Positions 18,157-36,808 of a DNA stretch of 64,000 nt are shown piece by piece. Each line of letters begins with the position of its first letter. Within the stretch, counting starts at the first letter, position 1. Position numbers and translations under genes: made by a program. Origin of the DNA: Marivivens sp. (GTDB taxonomy: Bacteria > Pseudomonadota > Alphaproteobacteria > Rhodobacterales > Rhodobacteraceae); NCBI GenBank assembly GCA_024642115.1, contig JAHEBU010000003.1, positions 124,001 through 188,000 on the forward strand, written 5' to 3'. The notes under the pieces were generated by a model. That model made no database searches, was not told the origin of the DNA, and saw only the letters and a program-made list of their open reading frames with translations.

Positions 18157-19021
18157 TTTTGTCGCCTCCTTCGGACGCGTCAGTTGCGGCGTCATCTGCC
18201 GGCGTTGCATTTGCAGCCTCGGCTTCAGCGGCCTTGATGGCGGCTTCTTCTGCTTCGGCTGCGGCCTTGGCGGCGGCGACTTCGGCGGCGTGGGCTTCAG
18301 CGGCGGCTTCTTCGGCCAGACGCTTGGCTTCTTCGGCGTGGCTGCGCAGGCCGGCGGGATAGATCACATGCTCGGGCACGGGCTTTTTCACCGCGTCCTT
18401 GACAGTGACCCAGCCACCTTTGGAGCCGGGGACAGCGCCCTTGACCATGATCAGGCCACGGTCGAGGTCGGTGCGGACCACTTGCAGGTTCTGGGTGGTA
18501 ACGCGGGCAGAGCCCATGTGACCGGCCATCTTCTTGCCTTTGAAGATACGGCCCGGATCCTGACACTGACCCACGGAGCCGTGCGAGCGGTGCGACACGG
18601 ACACACCGTGCGACGCGCGCAGACCACCGAAGTTGTGCCGCTTCATGGCACCGGCAAAGCCTTTACCGATCGAGGTGCCGGACACGTCGACATATTGTCC
18701 GTCAAAGTAGTGGGCGGCGATGATTTCCTCGCCCACGGGGATCATGTTTTCGGGGGCGACGCGGAATTCCGCGACCTTCCGCTTGGGTTCGACCTTGGCG
18801 GCGGCAAAGTGGCCGCGCATCGCCTGAGACACCCGCTTGACCTTGGCCGTGCCAGCGCCGAGCTGGACAGCGGTATAGCCGTCCTTTTCAACGGTCCGCT
18901 GGGCGACGACCTGAAGGTTTTCGAGTTGAAGAACGGTCACAGGGATCTGCTTGCCGTCTTCCATGAAAAGGCGGGTCATGCCGACCTTTTTCGCAATGAT
19001 ACCAGAGCGCAACATGGTCAT
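18146..19021 (-). CDS. rplC: 50S ribosomal protein L3 with Ala/Glu-rich C-terminal extension
   Basis: L3, 291 aa, compared with about 210 in E. coli. The body (1-228) is normal: [17 protein letters not shown] near the start and [13 protein letters not shown] around 147-158, containing the glutamine that PrmB methylates in E. coli. Residues 229-291 are an added tail of alanine, glutamate and lysine, predicted helical with a disordered acidic end ([11 protein letters not shown]). Start ambiguous: the ATG at 19021 (used) or 19015, where spacing from the G-rich site is better and the family usually begins. Confidence 0.96.
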   Translation of the reverse strand: MTMLRSGIIAKKVGMTRLFMEDGKQIPVTVLQLENLQVVAQRTVEKDGYTAVQLGAGTAKVKRVSQAMRGHFAAAKVEPKRKVAEFRVAPENMIPVGEEIIAAHYFDGQYVDVSGTSIGKGFAGAMKRHNFGGLRASHGVSVSHRSHGSVGQCQDPGRIFKGKKMAGHMGSARVTTQNLQVVRTDLDRGLIMVKGAVPGSKGGWVTVKDAVKKPVPEHVIYPAGLRSHAEEAKRLAEEAAAEAHAAEVAAAKAAAEAEEAAIKAAEAEAANATPADDAATDASEGGDKNEG

Positions 19022-19030
19022 GAGCCCCCC

Positions 19031-19342
19031 TTAAACCTTGATCTCGACGTCGACACCGGCGGCCAGGTCGAGCTTCATCAGCGCGTCCACGGTCTGCGGG
19101 GTCGGATCGACGATGTCCAGCAGACGCTTGTGCGTGCGGATCTCGAACTGATCGCGGGATTTCTTGTCGATGTGCGGTCCACGCAGAACGGTGAACTTTT
19201 CGATCTTGTTGGGCAGCGGGATCGGGCCACGGACCGAAGCGCCCGTGCGCTTGGCAGTCGAGACGATCTCGGCGGTGGAGGCGTCGAGGACGCGGTAGTC
19301 AAACGCCTTCAGGCGGATGCGGATATTCTGGCTGGCTGCCAT
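19031..19342 (-). CDS. rpsJ: 30S ribosomal protein S10 (NusE)
   Basis: S10, 103 aa, part of the small-subunit head and also the antitermination factor NusE, which pairs with NusB and Nus[21 protein letters not shown] and [20 protein letters not shown] are typical. The ATG at 19342 has AGAGG 7 nt upstream. First gene of the S10 block, 9 bp before rplC and 131 bp after tuf. Confidence 0.98.
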   Translation of the reverse strand: MAASQNIRIRLKAFDYRVLDASTAEIVSTAKRTGASVRGPIPLPNKIEKFTVLRGPHIDKKSRDQFEIRTHKRLLDIVDPTPQTVDALMKLDLAAGVDVEIKV

Positions 19343-19425
19343 ATCATGGCCTCTCGTTGTCTTCAGATTGAGAGGTGGACTGCGCGGAATTGCACGGGCC
19401 ACATCGAATCTGTCTTGTCGAAACA

Positions 19426-19451
19426 GGAAGGCGGGCCATAGCCCACCTTCC
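19426..19451 (-). terminator. Hairpin between tuf (copy 1) and rpsJ
   Basis: GGAAGGTGGGC / GCCCGCCTTCC, an 11-bp stem with one G-T pair and a 4-nt loop, 22 bp beyond the tuf stop. The downstream run is TGTTTCGAC, so termination may be weak or Rho-assisted. Confidence 0.55.
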
Positions 19452-19473
19452 CTTGCCTTGCAATCGCGGAGTG

Positions 19474-20649
19474 TTACGCGACGATTTTGGACACGACGCC
19501 TGCGCCGACGGTGCGGCCGCCTTCGCGGATGGCGAAGCGCAGGCCGTCTTCCATGGCGATCGGGGCGATCAGTTCGACGTTGAACTTCAGGTTGTCCCCC
19601 GGCATCACCATTTCGGTGCCTTCGGGCAGAACCACGGTCCCGGTCACGTCCGTCGTGCGGAAGTAGAATTGCGGGCGGTAGTTCGCAAAGAACGGCGTGT
19701 GACGGCCGCCTTCTTCCTTGGTCAGGATATAGGCTTCGGCTTCGAACTTGGTGTGCGGGGCAACCGATTTCGGCTTGCACAGCACCTGGCCACGTTCCAC
19801 GCCTTCACGGTCGATACCGCGCAGCAGGACGCCGACGTTGTCGCCAGCCTCACCACGATCCAGCAGCTTGCGGAACATCTCGACGCCGGTGCAGACCGAC
19901 TTCTTGGTGTCCTTGATGCCCACGATCTCGATCTCGTCACCGACGTTGATCACGCCACGCTCGATCCGGCCGGTCACAACCGTACCCCGACCCGAAATCG
20001 AGAACACGCCTTCGATCGGCATCAGGAACGGCTTGTCCACCGCGCGGGCGGGGGTCGGGATGTACTCGTCCACGGCCTTCATCAGCGCCTTGATCGACTC
20101 TTCGCCAATCTCGGGACGGGTGCCGTTCATCGCGTGCAGCGCCGAGCCGGGGATGATCGGGATATCGTCGCCGGGATATTCGTACGAGGTCAGAAGCTCG
20201 CGGATTTCCATCTCGACCAGCTCGAGCAGTTCGGCGTCATCCACCTGATCGACCTTGTTCATGTAGACGACCATGTAGGGGATGCCCACCTGGCGACCCA
20301 GCAGGATGTGTTCGCGGGTCTGCGGCATCGGGCCGTCAGCAGCGTTCACCACCAGGATCGCGCCGTCCATCTGGGCGGCACCGGTGATCATGTTCTTGAC
20401 GTAGTCGGCATGGCCGGGGCAGTCGACGTGCGCATAGTGACGGGTTGCCGTCTCGTATTCCACGTGGGCCGTCGAGATCGTGATCCCGCGGGCCTTTTCC
20501 TCGGGCGCGGCGTCGATCTGGTCGTAGGCCTTGAAATCCCCAAAATACTTGGTGATCGCCGCCGTCAGCGTCGTCTTGCCGTGGTCCACGTGACCAATCG
20601 TCCCGATGTTCACGTGCGGTTTGTTCCGTTCAAACTTTGCCTTACCCAT
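19474..20649 (-). CDS. tuf: Elongation factor Tu, copy 1
   Basis: EF-Tu, 391 aa, the GTPase delivering aminoacyl-tRNA to the ribosome. G1 is GHVDHGKT at 19-26, the G3 box is DCPGH and the G4 box is NKVD. This copy follows fusA in the str operon. A second copy at 40887-42062 encodes exactly the same protein; identity extends from the penultimate codon region to one base past the ATG, with unrelated flanks. Confidence 0.99.
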   Translation of the reverse strand: MGKAKFERNKPHVNIGTIGHVDHGKTTLTAAITKYFGDFKAYDQIDAAPEEKARGITISTAHVEYETATRHYAHVDCPGHADYVKNMITGAAQMDGAILVVNAADGPMPQTREHILLGRQVGIPYMVVYMNKVDQVDDAELLELVEMEIRELLTSYEYPGDDIPIIPGSALHAMNGTRPEIGEESIKALMKAVDEYIPTPARAVDKPFLMPIEGVFSISGRGTVVTGRIERGVINVGDEIEIVGIKDTKKSVCTGVEMFRKLLDRGEAGDNVGVLLRGIDREGVERGQVLCKPKSVAPHTKFEAEAYILTKEEGGRHTPFFANYRPQFYFRTTDVTGTVVLPEGTEMVMPGDNLKFNVELIAPIAMEDGLRFAIREGGRTVGAGVVSKIVA

Positions 20650-20679
20650 GATGGGTCTCCTTCAATTCGATGTTTGGGC

Positions 20680-20730
20680 GGCGGGGAGAGCCCCGCCCTA
20701 CGGGAGTGGTACGGCGGGATCGCCCCGCCA
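20680..20730. repeat. Two GC-rich palindromes of the REP-like type (fusA-tuf gap)
   Basis: GGCGGGG-agag-CCCCGCC with CTACGG tail (20680-20703), and GGCGGG-atcgc-CCCGCC (20711-20730). They have the same stem-plus-CTACG layout as the GGTGGGT family but a different stem sequence. They fill the 87-bp gap. Confidence 0.65.
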
Positions 20731-20736
20731 CACCGC

Positions 20737-22860
<2,124 letters not shown>

Positions 22861-22872
22861 GTGGGGAACTCC

Positions 22873-23343
22873 TTACCAGCGGTAGTGGCTGAACGCTTTG
22901 TTGGCGTCGGCCATCTTGTGAGTGTCTTCGCGCTTTTTCACAGCCGTTCCGCGGCCGTTCACAGCATCCAGAAGCTCGCCGGCAAGGCGTTCTTCCATGG
23001 TGTGCTCGTTGCGCTTTTTGGCGGCGGTGATGAGCCAGCGGATGGCCAGCGCTTCACGACGCTCGGGGCGGACTTCGACGGGGACCTGATAGGTCGCACC
23101 ACCGACGCGGCGCGAGCGCACTTCGATCGACGGCTTGATGTTTTCCAGCGCCTCGTGGAACACTTCCACCGGGGCCTTCTTCAGGCGGGTTTCAACCCGT
23201 TCGAACGCCGAATAGACGATGCGTTCGGCGGTGGATTTCTTACCATCAACCATCAGGTTGTTCATGAATTTGGTCAGGACCGTATCGCCATACTTGGCAT
23301 CGGGCAGGACCTGGCGTTTTTCGGCGGCGTGACGACGCGACAT
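22873..23343 (-). CDS. rpsG: 30S ribosomal protein S7
   Basis: S7, 156 aa, the head-assembly initiator of the small subunit, contacting E-site t[23 protein letters not shown], the beta-hairpin [16 protein letters not shown] and the C-terminal FSHYRW are typical. A 109-bp gap with two copies of a CCCGGATCAGGTCCGGG hairpin lies between rpsL and this gene. Confidence 0.98.
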   Translation of the reverse strand: MSRRHAAEKRQVLPDAKYGDTVLTKFMNNLMVDGKKSTAERIVYSAFERVETRLKKAPVEVFHEALENIKPSIEVRSRRVGGATYQVPVEVRPERREALAIRWLITAAKKRNEHTMEERLAGELLDAVNGRGTAVKKREDTHKMADANKAFSHYRW

Positions 23344-23374
23344 TGCGGATTCCTCTAATTTCGGCTGGGGCGAG

Positions 23375-23444
23375 GCCCCGGATCAGGTCCGGGGCGGCGC
23401 GCAAAACTGGATCGGCGGATCCCGGATCAGGTCCGGGACGCCGC
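23375..23444. repeat. Two copies of a CCCGGAtcaggTCCGGG hairpin (rpsL-rpsG gap)
   Basis: Copies at 23375-23395 (GCCCCGGA stem) and 23415-23444 (inner stem 23421-23437, outer GGCGG/CCGCC). No T-run follows either, so they look like repeats or RNA-stabilising hairpins rather than terminators. Confidence 0.6.
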
Positions 23445-23452
23445 CTGCGGCA

Positions 23453-23824
23453 TCACTTCGGACGCTTGGCACCGTATTTGGACCGGCGCTGTTTGCGGTT
23501 CTTGACGCCCTGGGTGTCGAGCACGCCGCGCAGGATGTGGTAGCGCACGCCGGGAAGGTCCTTGATACGGCCCCCACGGATCAGAACGACCGAGTGTTCC
23601 TGAAGGTTGTGGCTTTCGCCGGGAATGTAGCTGATGACCTCGAACCCGTTGGTCAGGCGCACCTTGGCAACCTTACGCATGGCCGAGTTCGGCTTTTTCG
23701 GGGTCGTGGTATAAACACGCGTGCAGACGCCCCGCTTTTGCGGACACTGTTCCAGGTGCTGCGACTTGGACTTGCGGACGTTGGGCTGGCGCGGTTTGCG
23801 GATCAGCTGTTGGATCGTTGGCAT
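23453..23824 (-). CDS. rpsL: 30S ribosomal protein S12
   Basis: S12, 123 aa, the decoding-centre protein. [16 protein letters not shown] keeps the lysine at position 43/44 associated with streptomycin sensitivity, and [12 protein letters not shown] keeps the second lysine; no classical resistance change is visible. First gene of the str operon, preceded by a 300-bp non-coding region. Confidence 0.98.
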   Translation of the reverse strand: MPTIQQLIRKPRQPNVRKSKSQHLEQCPQKRGVCTRVYTTTPKKPNSAMRKVAKVRLTNGFEVISYIPGESHNLQEHSVVLIRGGRIKDLPGVRYHILRGVLDTQGVKNRKQRRSKYGAKRPK

Positions 23825-24124
23825 TGGGCTCTTTTCCCCGTTTCCTACTTGTGTCGCGGCCCCGGAGGTCCGCCAGTTTTCATCAATCGCATGACGTGTC
23901 CGCCAAGCACAAAAATCCCGCAGTCGAACCCTTACCGGAGGTTCGGTGCGGTGAGTCTGCAGAGGATCGGAGCGATATTTGCCCGGATCGTGACCACGTC
24001 AGCTCTGATATGCGGACAAGGGGATTGCCCCTGCGCCCGGATGTGCGGCGTATAGGGGGAGTCGGAGGGGGTGTCAACAGGGCGGGCGGCAGGGAAATTG
24101 CCCCAGTGGATCACCCTGCCGAGA
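23825..24124. other. 300-bp non-coding region upstream of rpsL
   Basis: No gene. On the minus strand it should hold the str-operon promoter and leader. A dyad CGAACC-ctTaCCGGa-GGTTCG (23925-23945) is followed by ACTGCGGGATTTTTG, resembling an attenuator about 100 bp before rpsL. I could not single out a convincing -35/-10 pair. Confidence 0.45.
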
Positions 24125-24955
24125 TCAAGCGGCGGTCGTGCGCAACTCTGCCCAGGCCTGAGCAAAAGCGGCGGTGTCGATCCCGAACCGATCGCGCAAG
24201 AGCGCAGGAACCCCGGCCGGATCCGTCGGCAGCAAGACCGATTTTTTCAGACCGACCGTGCTGTCATTGCTGCCATGCGCCCCGCGCACGAACATGAACC
24301 GGTCCGACAGTGTCAGGGTGGGCATCCGCCACCACAGCTTGTTATGCGGGTAGTCCAGTAGCGACGACGGATCATCCGGTTTGAAATAGAGCGCCATTGC
24401 CGGAACCCAATAGGTCGTGACCAACGGGATGTAGCTGACCCCGTCCGGTTCGGTCCGGGCCACCATGCCCCGCTGAAAATCCAGGGCCGCCCGGTTCTGG
24501 GCTGTCAACATGGGCCTGAGCCACCGCGCCTTTCCCCGGCACTGACCGACAAAATCGATGGCGACCGCATCGTCGTCGTCCATCCGGAATTCGGCGACCC
24601 AGTCGGCCTTTGGGTCGCGGGCGGCCTGCATGACCTCGTTGCAGGTGGATTTCAGATCGCCCACAGCGCGAAAGACCGGAACGATCTGGGCCACTGGCTG
24701 AACAAGGTCCAGGAGGCGGGATCGGAACGGTTCCGGGAAATCCTCGCCGAGCAACAGGATCAGTTTGAAATCGCTGTCGCCCTGCGTCTTGATTCCCGGC
24801 AGGGTGACGTGTTCGAACCACATCATCCGTTCGGCCAGACGAACAGGATCATACAGGGCGGCCCGGTGTTCCTGCATCGTGCGCCCGACTGTCTGAAATC
24901 CGTTGAGGTTGGTCAGATAGGAAAACCGGCAAAGCCCCAGAACCTGAACGCGCAT
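24125..24955 (-). CDS. Putative rhamnosyltransferase-family glycosyltransferase
   Basis: 276 aa, resembling the putative rhamnosyl-transferase family found widely in Rhodobacteraceae. It begins with a beta-strand MRVQVLGLCRFSY, has the acidic metal/nucleotide-sugar motif RMDDDDA at 124-130, and a conserved-looking KLWWRMPTLTL block late in the protein. No signal peptide, so it is probably cytoplasmic, acting on a surface polysaccharide or small acceptor. It ends the minus-strand group that begins upstream with the EamA transporter (3-bp gap), so the two are probably cotranscribed. Confidence 0.7.
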   Translation of the reverse strand: MRVQVLGLCRFSYLTNLNGFQTVGRTMQEHRAALYDPVRLAERMMWFEHVTLPGIKTQGDSDFKLILLLGEDFPEPFRSRLLDLVQPVAQIVPVFRAVGDLKSTCNEVMQAARDPKADWVAEFRMDDDDAVAIDFVGQCRGKARWLRPMLTAQNRAALDFQRGMVARTEPDGVSYIPLVTTYWVPAMALYFKPDDPSSLLDYPHNKLWWRMPTLTLSDRFMFVRGAHGSNDSTVGLKKSVLLPTDPAGVPALLRDRFGIDTAAFAQAWAELRTTAA

Positions 24956-24958
24956 CTG

Positions 24959-25846
24959 TTACCCTTTGACCCGTGCCAATGCCGCGACCCTGCGTTCGCG
25001 GTACAGCGTGAACAGCCCTGTTGCGACCACGATGGCCGCCCCCAGCAAGGTCAGGGGTTTAGGCCAATCGCCCCAGATCACAAAGCCCAAAACCAGTGCG
25101 ACCAGTAAACTGGTATAGCGGAACGGCGCGACAAAACCGATTTCGCCCACCCGCATCGCCCCGACCGAGGCGACATAGCCCGCGATCACAAAGGTCATCG
25201 CCCCGCCCAGTTCCAGCGCAGTCTGGCCCGACACCGGTCGCCAATCGACGAACAACGCCCCGACACCGGCAAAGAGCGTTACGCCCCCCGCCGCCATGAG
25301 CGCGATCAAAAGGGACGGGATATGCCGGGGCATCCGCCGGGCGCTGACGTCGCGGACCGTGACGCAGACCACCGACAGCAAGGCAAAGACCGAATATTGC
25401 GTAAACCCCTCGGTGCCGGGGCGAATGATCAGCAAGACGCCCATCAGGCCGATCCCGATCGCGATCATCCGCCGCCAGCCCACCGCTTCGCGCAGGAACA
25501 GGGCGCTGGCCAGCGTTACCGTCAGGGGCAGCGATTGCAGAATGGCGCTGACGTTGCCGATGGGCATGTTGAACAGCGCCGTGATGAAAAACCACGCCCC
25601 GCCCGCCTCGGCCACCGTGCGCAGACCGATCAGCGCCCAGTCGCGCCGGGCGAGGTCAAACCGCAGATGCCCCATGAATTTGGTGAGGAGCAGCAGGAAC
25701 AGGGTCGTCCCGCAGCCCCGGATGAACAGGGCCTGAAACAGCGGCAAGTCGCCCGACAACGCCTTCATGCAGGCGTCGTTGCAGGTGAAGGCGGTCATCG
25801 CCGCCATCATCAGAAGCGCGCCGCGCGTGTTGTCCGTGACTGCCAT
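24959..25846 (-). CDS. EamA-family (DMT) transporter
   Basis: Inner-membrane protein of 295 aa with ten hydrophobic helices in two EamA repeats (about 8-140 and 150-285), the drug/metabolite transporter layout. The first repeat contains the typical ACMKALSGDLPLFQALFIRG segment near the first two helices. Substrate cannot be predicted. It is followed after 3 bp by the glycosyltransferase. Confidence 0.88.
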   Translation of the reverse strand: MAVTDNTRGALLMMAAMTAFTCNDACMKALSGDLPLFQALFIRGCGTTLFLLLLTKFMGHLRFDLARRDWALIGLRTVAEAGGAWFFITALFNMPIGNVSAILQSLPLTVTLASALFLREAVGWRRMIAIGIGLMGVLLIIRPGTEGFTQYSVFALLSVVCVTVRDVSARRMPRHIPSLLIALMAAGGVTLFAGVGALFVDWRPVSGQTALELGGAMTFVIAGYVASVGAMRVGEIGFVAPFRYTSLLVALVLGFVIWGDWPKPLTLLGAAIVVATGLFTLYRERRVAALARVKG

Positions 25847-25901
25847 CAGGGTCCCTCCGGTCAGCCTGCCTTAGCAGGCGAAAACCGGAGGGAACAGGGG
25901 C

Positions 25902-26621
25902 CTAGCCAAAGTTGGCAAAGAGCTTGGCATAGGCGGGTTTGAGGGCCGCAATCGCCGCCTTGACTTGTGCCACATCGCCCGCGCGGGTTGCGTCGAACAG
26001 CGCCTGCGTGGCCGCCTGCATCCCGCTGGCCAAACCGGAATAGCCGTTGCTGGCCGCCTCGGGCGCGGGATGGGCTGCGATGTCGGCAGCAAGGTAGGAC
26101 AGGACTGCTGCCTGATCCCGCAGGGCCGGGATTTCGTTGACGGTGAGCGTGGCGGGGTCCACAGCCAGCACTTCCTCCATCGTCAAGTGATAGGCGTTCA
26201 TCCGGTCGGAAAAGCCGATCACACCGTTGCGCTGGTGCAGATCCCAGATCTGGTTGCGCACCGCCTCAAGCTCTTCGTGGGTCTTGGTCAGATCGCCTGC
26301 GCCCACGGTATCGCGGGCCTGCGCCAGCATGGTGCCCACCGTGTCGAGCGTGCCGGACAGGGCTGAATCGTCTGCGTATTGCGGCGGGGGATTGGCAGTC
26401 CAGTCCGCGCTGATCGCTGCCCATTTTTCCACGGCCTGATCCAACGCGGTCTGGGTCGCCGGGGCGTTGCCCGCGTTGCTTTGGAACAATGCCGTCCGGT
26501 AGGCGGTGTAGGCGTCGCGCAACTGCGCCTCGGCATCTGTGACAGGTCCGGCGGTCGCGGAGGTTGCCAAAAGGACGGACGCCAAGAGTGCGGCCCGGGC
26601 GGTCTGGATGAGATTGGTCAT
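25902..26621 (-). CDS. Exported helical protein of unknown function
   Basis: 239 aa with a clear signal peptide (MTNLIQTARAALLASVLLA, cleavage after ATA at about residue 24). The ATG at 26621 has AGGAGA 7 nt before it; the frame stays open 20 codons upstream without a site. The mature protein is rich in helix-forming residues, with a central segment (about 115-150) carrying conserved-looking histidines and a methionine (DLHQRNGV, MNAYHLTMEEVL). This recalls four-helix-bundle periplasmic metal or haem proteins, but there is no CxxCH and I recognise no family. It is alone on its transcript side, 55 bp before the EamA gene. Confidence 0.7.
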   Translation of the reverse strand: MTNLIQTARAALLASVLLATSATAGPVTDAEAQLRDAYTAYRTALFQSNAGNAPATQTALDQAVEKWAAISADWTANPPPQYADDSALSGTLDTVGTMLAQARDTVGAGDLTKTHEELEAVRNQIWDLHQRNGVIGFSDRMNAYHLTMEEVLAVDPATLTVNEIPALRDQAAVLSYLAADIAAHPAPEAASNGYSGLASGMQAATQALFDATRAGDVAQVKAAIAALKPAYAKLFANFG

Positions 26622-26740
26622 CTGTCGTTCTCCTAGGGATTTTGGGTCCGATGTCCGAACCCTCTTCCTCGCCGATAACACATTCAGAAATTTTTATGTT
26701 TGATGCAGGTCAAGGGGACTGAAAAGGGTGACGCAGAAAC

Positions 26741-26767
26741 AAAAAGGGCCCCGCGAGGGGGCCCTTT
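26741..26767 (-). terminator. Terminator after rpoC (bidirectional)
   Basis: GGGCCCC / GGGGCCC stem extended by A-T pairs, with TTTTT on the minus side and CCCTTT on the plus side, 23 bp beyond the rpoC stop. Confidence 0.9.
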
Positions 26768-26790
26768 CCGTACACATCCCGAGGGATTTG

Positions 26791-31041
<4,251 letters not shown>

Positions 31042-31083
31042 TTTCGATCCTCAAATAAGGTGCGTCGGAAGGAGAGTAAGGGC

Positions 31084-31129
31084 GACGGTTTCCGCGCGGA
31101 AACCGTCCCGGAAAACGCGCGTTTTCCGG
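31084..31129. repeat. Two adjacent perfect palindromes in the rpoB-rpoC gap
   Basis: 31084-31107 is a perfect 24-bp palindrome with arms GACGGTTTCCGC / GCGGAAACCGTC. 31108-31129 is a perfect 22-bp palindrome with arms CCGGAAAACGC / GCGTTTTCCGG. They abut without spacer, together 46 bp of fully self-complementary DNA, ending 3 bp from the rpoB stop. In RNA they would form two neighbouring hairpins. Confidence 0.9.
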
Positions 31130-31132
31130 CCC

Positions 31133-35272
<4,140 letters not shown>

Positions 35273-35450
35273 GTGCGTCGTCACCTTTCAAATCTCTGCG
35301 GGGTCATGTCGCGCGGGGCCGCGGCATGTCGCCCATCTGAGAACGGGGGTTCCCGGTCCATTCGTGGCTTTCGTCCCACCGAAAGCCTCCCGACCATTGG
35401 GAACCTGCCCAAGGAGGGGGCTGCGTTCAGCCCTCTGCCAAGACAGGTTC

Positions 35451-35479
35451 GGCTGGACCCGCAGGACGCGGATCCAGCC
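35451..35479 (-). other. Long hairpin in the rpoB leader
   Basis: On the minus strand GGCTGGATCCGC / GCGGGTCCAGCC pairs over 12 bp (one G-T) with loop GTCCT, about 180 nt before rpoB. There is no T-run, so an RNase-processing or stabilising structure is more likely than a terminator. The rplL-rpoB gap is where E. coli has an attenuator and an RNase III site. Confidence 0.55.
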
Positions 35480-35491
35480 TTGAAATGAGCG

Positions 35492-35535
35492 GTGGGTTGC
35501 ACCCACCCTACGCGCGTAGGGTGGGTGCAACCCAC
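35492..35535. repeat. Perfect 44-bp palindrome in the rplL-rpoB gap
   Basis: Two REP-like units in head-to-head contact form a perfect 44-bp palindrome centred between 35513 and 35514. Each half is GTGGGTTGCACCCACC plus CTACGC, and each half can also fold on itself. It ends 8 bp from the rplL stop. Confidence 0.9.
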
Positions 35536-35542
35536 GTATCGC

Positions 35543-35920
35543 TTAGGCCAGTTCGACCTTGGCGCCAGCTGCTTCCAGCTTGGCTTTGATCGCTTCGGCG
35601 TCGGCTTTGTTGGCGCCTTCCTTGACCTTGCCACCGGCCTCGACGAGGTCCTTGGCTTCTTTCAGGCCCAGACCGGTGATCGCGCGAACTTCCTTGATCA
35701 CGTTGATCTTCTGGGCGCCGGCGTCTTTCAGGACGACGTCGAATTCGGTCTTTTCTTCAGCGGCTTCGGCAGCCGGGCCAGCGGCCGGGCCAGCCATCAT
35801 GACGGCGCCACCGGCGGCCGGCTCGATGCCGTATTCATCCTTGAGGATGGTTTTCAGTTCTTGAGCTTGCAGCAGCGTGAGGTTCACGATCTCTTCTGCG
35901 AGTTTTTTCAGATCAGCCAT
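35543..35920 (-). CDS. rplL: 50S ribosomal protein L7/L12
   Basis: Stalk protein L7/L12, 125 aa: N-terminal dimerisation domain (1-33), Ala/Gly hinge (about 38-55, [20 protein letters not shown]) and C-terminal factor-binding domain with [20 protein letters not shown]. It recruits and activates EF-Tu and EF-G. 69 bp downstream of rplJ. Confidence 0.98.
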   Translation of the reverse strand: MADLKKLAEEIVNLTLLQAQELKTILKDEYGIEPAAGGAVMMAGPAAGPAAEAAEEKTEFDVVLKDAGAQKINVIKEVRAITGLGLKEAKDLVEAGGKVKEGANKADAEAIKAKLEAAGAKVELA

Positions 35921-35989
35921 TTTGCTTTCCGTTCGTTTAAGGTGTGTTCCAACGTCAGGGTTTTCAACCCCGAGGACAGTTCAGGTTGC

Positions 35990-36514
35990 TTATGCAGCTT
36001 TCTCTTCGGCCCGTTCTTCAATGGTCGAAAGAATGCTCGCGATGTTCGAAGCAGGCGCACCAATAGCCCCGGCGATGTTCGAAGCAGGCGCACCGATGCA
36101 GGCGACGATCGAAGCGATAAGCTCCTCACGCGACGGCATTTGTGCGACGGCTTTGACACCGGCGACGTCCAGCGCCGCATTGCCCATAGCCCCGCCAAGG
36201 ATGACGAACTTGTCGTTCGTCTTGGCATAGGCATCGACCACCTTCGCCGCAGCGACGGGGTCTTCGGAATAGGACAACACGGTCATGCCCGTGAGAAGGT
36301 CACCGATGCTTGCGCAGGGCTTTCCCTCAAGGGCGATCTTGGCGAGCTTGTTCTTGGCAACGCGCACGGACCCACCAACTTCGCGCATTTTACCGCGCAG
36401 GTCCTGCATTTGTGCAACCGTCATGCCTTCGTAGTGGGCAACCACTACGACGCCAGAGCTTTCAAAGATCTGGCCGAGTTCTTCGACCAGCTTCTCTTTT
36501 TGTGCTCTATCCAC
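35990..36514 (-). CDS. rplJ: 50S ribosomal protein L10 with a duplicated stalk-binding unit
   Basis: L10, 174 aa, the stalk base that anchors L7/L12 dimers through its C-terminal helix. [17 protein letters not shown] and [14 protein letters not shown] are typical. Residues 141-148 and 152-159 are the same octapeptide GAPASNIA, an 11-residue period encoded by a 23-bp direct DNA repeat (36039-36061 and 36072-36094). The repeat falls in the helix that binds L12, so an extra dimer site is possible. Confidence 0.97.
   Translation of the reverse strand: MDRAQKEKLVEELGQIFESSGVVVVAHYEGMTVAQMQDLRGKMREVGGSVRVAKNKLAKIALEGKPCASIGDLLTGMTVLSYSEDPVAAAKVVDAYAKTNDKFVILGGAMGNAALDVAGVKAVAQMPSREELIASIVACIGAPASNIAGAIGAPASNIASILSTIEERAEEKAA
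36039..36094. repeat. Short direct repeat within rplJ
   Basis: 23-bp exact direct repeat with a 33-bp period (starts 36039 and 36072), in frame, giving the repeated GAPASNIA in L10. Confidence 0.85.
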
Positions 36515-36808
36515 AGTTTCACTCCAAGTTTGGAGGGTTCCCCCTCCGGCTCATATTGACCCGCCGATGGTCTGGCGGGCACTTCGGGTCCTTACGGGTC
36601 CCGAGGCCTGGATCGCCCGAAGGAATGCCGCGGGGCATCCGAACGGAAATCTTGTCTCGTTTCCCATCTCAGGAAGGACTTAGCGGGGTTGGATCAGATC
36701 CGGGCCCCAGCCCTCCGTCTCGGACAGGACAGGGCCAAATTTGTGGCCCTGCCATTGACGGGCGAACCCGTCAAATTTCGTAGGGTGGGTGCAACCCACC
36801 GCGCGGGA
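36515..36808. other. 294-bp rplA-rplJ gap (L10 leader)
   Basis: No gene. It holds a REP-like palindrome (36779-36803), hairpin GACGGG-cgaa-CCCGTC (36758-36773) and hairpin AGGGCCA-aatttg-TGGCCCT (36731-36750), then about 200 nt of leader to rplJ. In E. coli this leader contains the L10 autoregulatory site; the same role is plausible but I could not identify the site itself. Confidence 0.5.
36779..36803. repeat. REP-like palindrome (reverse orientation)
   Basis: CGTAGGGTGGGTGCAACCCACC, the reverse complement of the 37954 copy, ending 5 bp from the rplA stop. Confidence 0.85.

Noticed and set aside
23375-23444. Terminators between rpsL and rpsG
   Set aside because: Both hairpins lack a following T-run; they look like a second repeat type.
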